A DNA stretch of 64,000 nucleotides from positions 36,647,659 to 36,711,658 of the forward strand of contig NC_085871.1 in NCBI RefSeq assembly GCF_034702125.1, given 5' to 3'. Shown piece by piece: positions 59,931-64,000 of the stretch (position 1 is the stretch's first letter; every line of letters starts with the position of its first letter). The notes beneath the pieces were generated by a model that had not been told where the DNA came from, made no database searches, and worked only from the letters and a program-made list of their open reading frames with translations. The DNA comes from Engraulis encrasicolus. Taxonomy: Eukaryota; Chordata; Actinopteri; Clupeiformes; Engraulidae. The translations under genes were made by a program, and so were the position numbers.

Positions 59931-60664
59931 GGCTGTATAAAATCATTTCACCTCCCATGCCCTTAAGATCAGACACAGTTTGAAAAGTTGAACAAAAAAA
60001 AAGACACTCAATGTCAGACCGGGGGTGGTAGTGGAAAAAAAAAGTAACCCCGAACACCTTTGGTGACATTTACAGAGAAAGTCATCATTTTCAGATGAAG
60101 GGTTTTGAATGTTCCCCGGCACCGGCTCTATGGTTAAAAATATTTCTTGAATATTATTTCTGCATGTCATGATGGTATTTAAATTGCATTTCAGTCAGCA
60201 CAGGTTAGGTGTCGAAGTAAACGGTTTGCCACACTTGACATTTAGAATCGGTGAATATATGAAACCATGTTGCTTTTTTAAAAACCCTAGCAACCTGTTC
60301 ACAAACAATAAAAATAATGATTGTTCCTAAGTAGCCTATTTTCAGGGAAGGTTGGAATAGGTCGAGAAACTTGAGGTGAGTCACATTGCCAATTTGACCC
60401 TTTTCTCAAAGTATTATTTCTTGGAGATGGCAAAGGCCTGGTTTTCACTTTCAGAGTGTTTTTTCCCTAACAAACAAAGCAGCTTGTGCTCAAAGAATGT
60501 GAATGCAACATCACAACCGAGGGGGGGTATACAGATACAGAGATAGATAGTTTGAATGGGAGATACAGAGGGAAGAGAGGGAAAAAGCAAGATTCAGAGA
60601 AATACAGAAAGAGAAAGAAACAAACACAGAGAGAGAAAGAGGGTTAGAAATGCAGAGACATGTT

Positions 60665-60667
<3 letters not shown>
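59931..60667. other. No feature recognised
   Basis: Possibly LINE 3' UTR up to about 60070; no ORF. Confidence 0.35.
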
Positions 60668-62834
<2,167 letters not shown>

Positions 62835-62918
62835 AACGGGTCAATTGTCCCAGGCCCAGGGAGAGAGGGCCCTCCACATTACATTGTATGTATTGGGTGG
62901 GGGTCCCTTTCAGATTAC
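62835..62918 (+). repeat. GGGCCC family copy
   Basis: GGTCAATTGTCCCAGGCCCA, ACATTGTATGTATTGGGTG and GGGGGTCCCTTTCAGATTAC, directly abutting the next MITE. Confidence 0.7.
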
Positions 62919-63285
62919 TTAAAGGGACACTGTGCAGGAAATGGTCAAAAAAGGTACTACAACTATGCTGCTCATTGAAACTAGGCTCCCTTTTGCCAAA
63001 TTTGATCTTTACATGAACGTTTACTAAGTAATAAACAAATATTAACTAGTATGGTCCAATTACAGTCCTTTTTGCAGCTAAAAATGGCTATTTTAGGAAT
63101 TTCAAAAAGGTGGACCATGGAGAAGATCCCCCTTTTCATGTATGAAAAGTGCATTTTTTCCAGTCATAATGAATACTTAGAATTTGATGCTGGTGGTAAG
63201 TATTTATGAAAAAGGTAACATTAGTGAATGGGCAGCATGAATTCTGGAAATAAACAACTAAAAAGCTCACACAGTGTCCCTTTAA
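62919..63285 (-). mobile_element. TTAA-flanked MITE family, copy 3
   Basis: TTAAAGGGACACTGTGCAGG to CACAGTGTCCCTTTAA with TTAA at both borders, in reverse orientation to 35346-35712. It lacks the small insertions found in the 57605 copy. Confidence 0.92.
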
Positions 63286-63369
63286 TCCCAAACCTGCACA
63301 AGCGGTCTGTGGCCCTGACTGTGGTGTCTCATGTGAAAACAGGATCTCAAGTGTCCATGAGAATAACAG

Positions 63370-63540
63370 GGTTTTTTTGTTTTGGCTTTTTGCCTTTTAT
63401 TGATAGAACAGTCGAGAGACAGGAAGTGGGTGGGGAGAGAGACGGGGAAGGGTTGGCAAAGGATCCAGGCCGGGATAGAACCTGGGTCGCTGGTGTAGCA
63501 GCGCAGTGCCCCACCACCAAGAGACACGGCAGGGCCAAAA
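63370..63540 (-). mobile_element. tRNA-derived SINE
   Basis: On the minus strand: GGTGGTGGGGCACTGCGCTG, then CAGGTTCTATCCCGGCC (B-box-like), and a body ending TCAATAAAAGGC. Related heads are common in teleosts. Confidence 0.7.
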
Positions 63541-64000
63541 AAAATGTTTTTTTTGAATGCTGAGTGTATACTTATTCCTGACTGTAATTATTTCAAAAAG
63601 CATACTTAGATTTTTCACCTCACCCAAATATGAGGTGGGCCATACACTCAAGGCGCTTGTGCATTGGACACACTTGCTTTTGTCTCCACCTAGTGCTTTG
63701 GTTCACATTTAACATGCTCAAATAAAGAAAGAAGATGCACACACTGTTGCTGCCCTCGGTACTATGATACAATCTATCTATCTGGGAAACAGGAGCAATG
63801 GCAGATCAGGTGCAACAGGAGAAAACATGGAGAAGAGTCCACGTCCTTCCTCACAGACACATTATTTTCTGTGGATTCATGACACACGGGCCAACGATGT
63901 CATTAACGATTGAAGATTTTATTCAATATATAGCTTGCGAAACCAAAATGTCATTTGCAATCTCCTTGGTAAATAGGGAAGCCCTCCAAAAGTTGCTCTG
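63541..64000. other. No feature recognised
   Basis: The window ends in unique-looking sequence without a supported gene. Confidence 0.4.

Overview
The window reads as intergenic or intronic DNA of a ray-finned fish (teleost). The evidence is the repeat content: Tc1/mariner, hAT and PIF/Harbinger-type elements, tRNA-derived SINEs, LINE 3' ends with simple-repeat tails, a Ty3/Gypsy element, and very long (CA)n, (GA)n, (CTTT)n and (GATA)n tracts. I found no complete, confidently identified host gene, and the species cannot be fixed from the sequence alone. All repeat boundaries were read by eye.

Layout. 0-9 kb: an unclassified 1.7 kb TIR element, a large foldback with a separate small hairpin, a textbook 208 bp hAT MITE with a perfect 8 bp target duplication, a tRNA-SINE, and a 5'-truncated LINE with a broken reverse transcriptase. 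9-14 kb: a 1.5 kb element full of CCATGG words with a Tc1-like element nested in it, then a Ty3/Gypsy remnant whose 470-codon ORF still holds an intact integrase. 14-32 kb: SINEs, MITEs, long microsatellites and several short insertions with 13-14 bp target duplications. 32-37 kb: exon-like pieces with splice signals, including a duplicated pair encoding ISAE-KRITTVPLQ, which may be a decayed or fish-specific spliced gene. 37-53 kb: mostly unassigned sequence with scattered repeats. 54-64 kb: a hAT element with a nested Kolobok-like piece, a second CCATGG element, two copies of a TTAA-flanked MITE family, a long GA tract and more SINE/LINE ends.

The most interesting signal is not a gene. The short words TACAGTA/TACTGTA and TAGGCCTA are far too common. 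Comparison of sibling repeat copies inside the window shows that they arise as small insertions at TA. The first pair matches the known excision footprint of Tc1-type transposons. The second looks like a similar scar from an element I cannot name. A second lead is a set of short insertions carrying a GAAAC core; in two of them it is followed by four bases and GTC, in a context resembling hammerhead ribozymes of Penelope-like or retrozyme elements.
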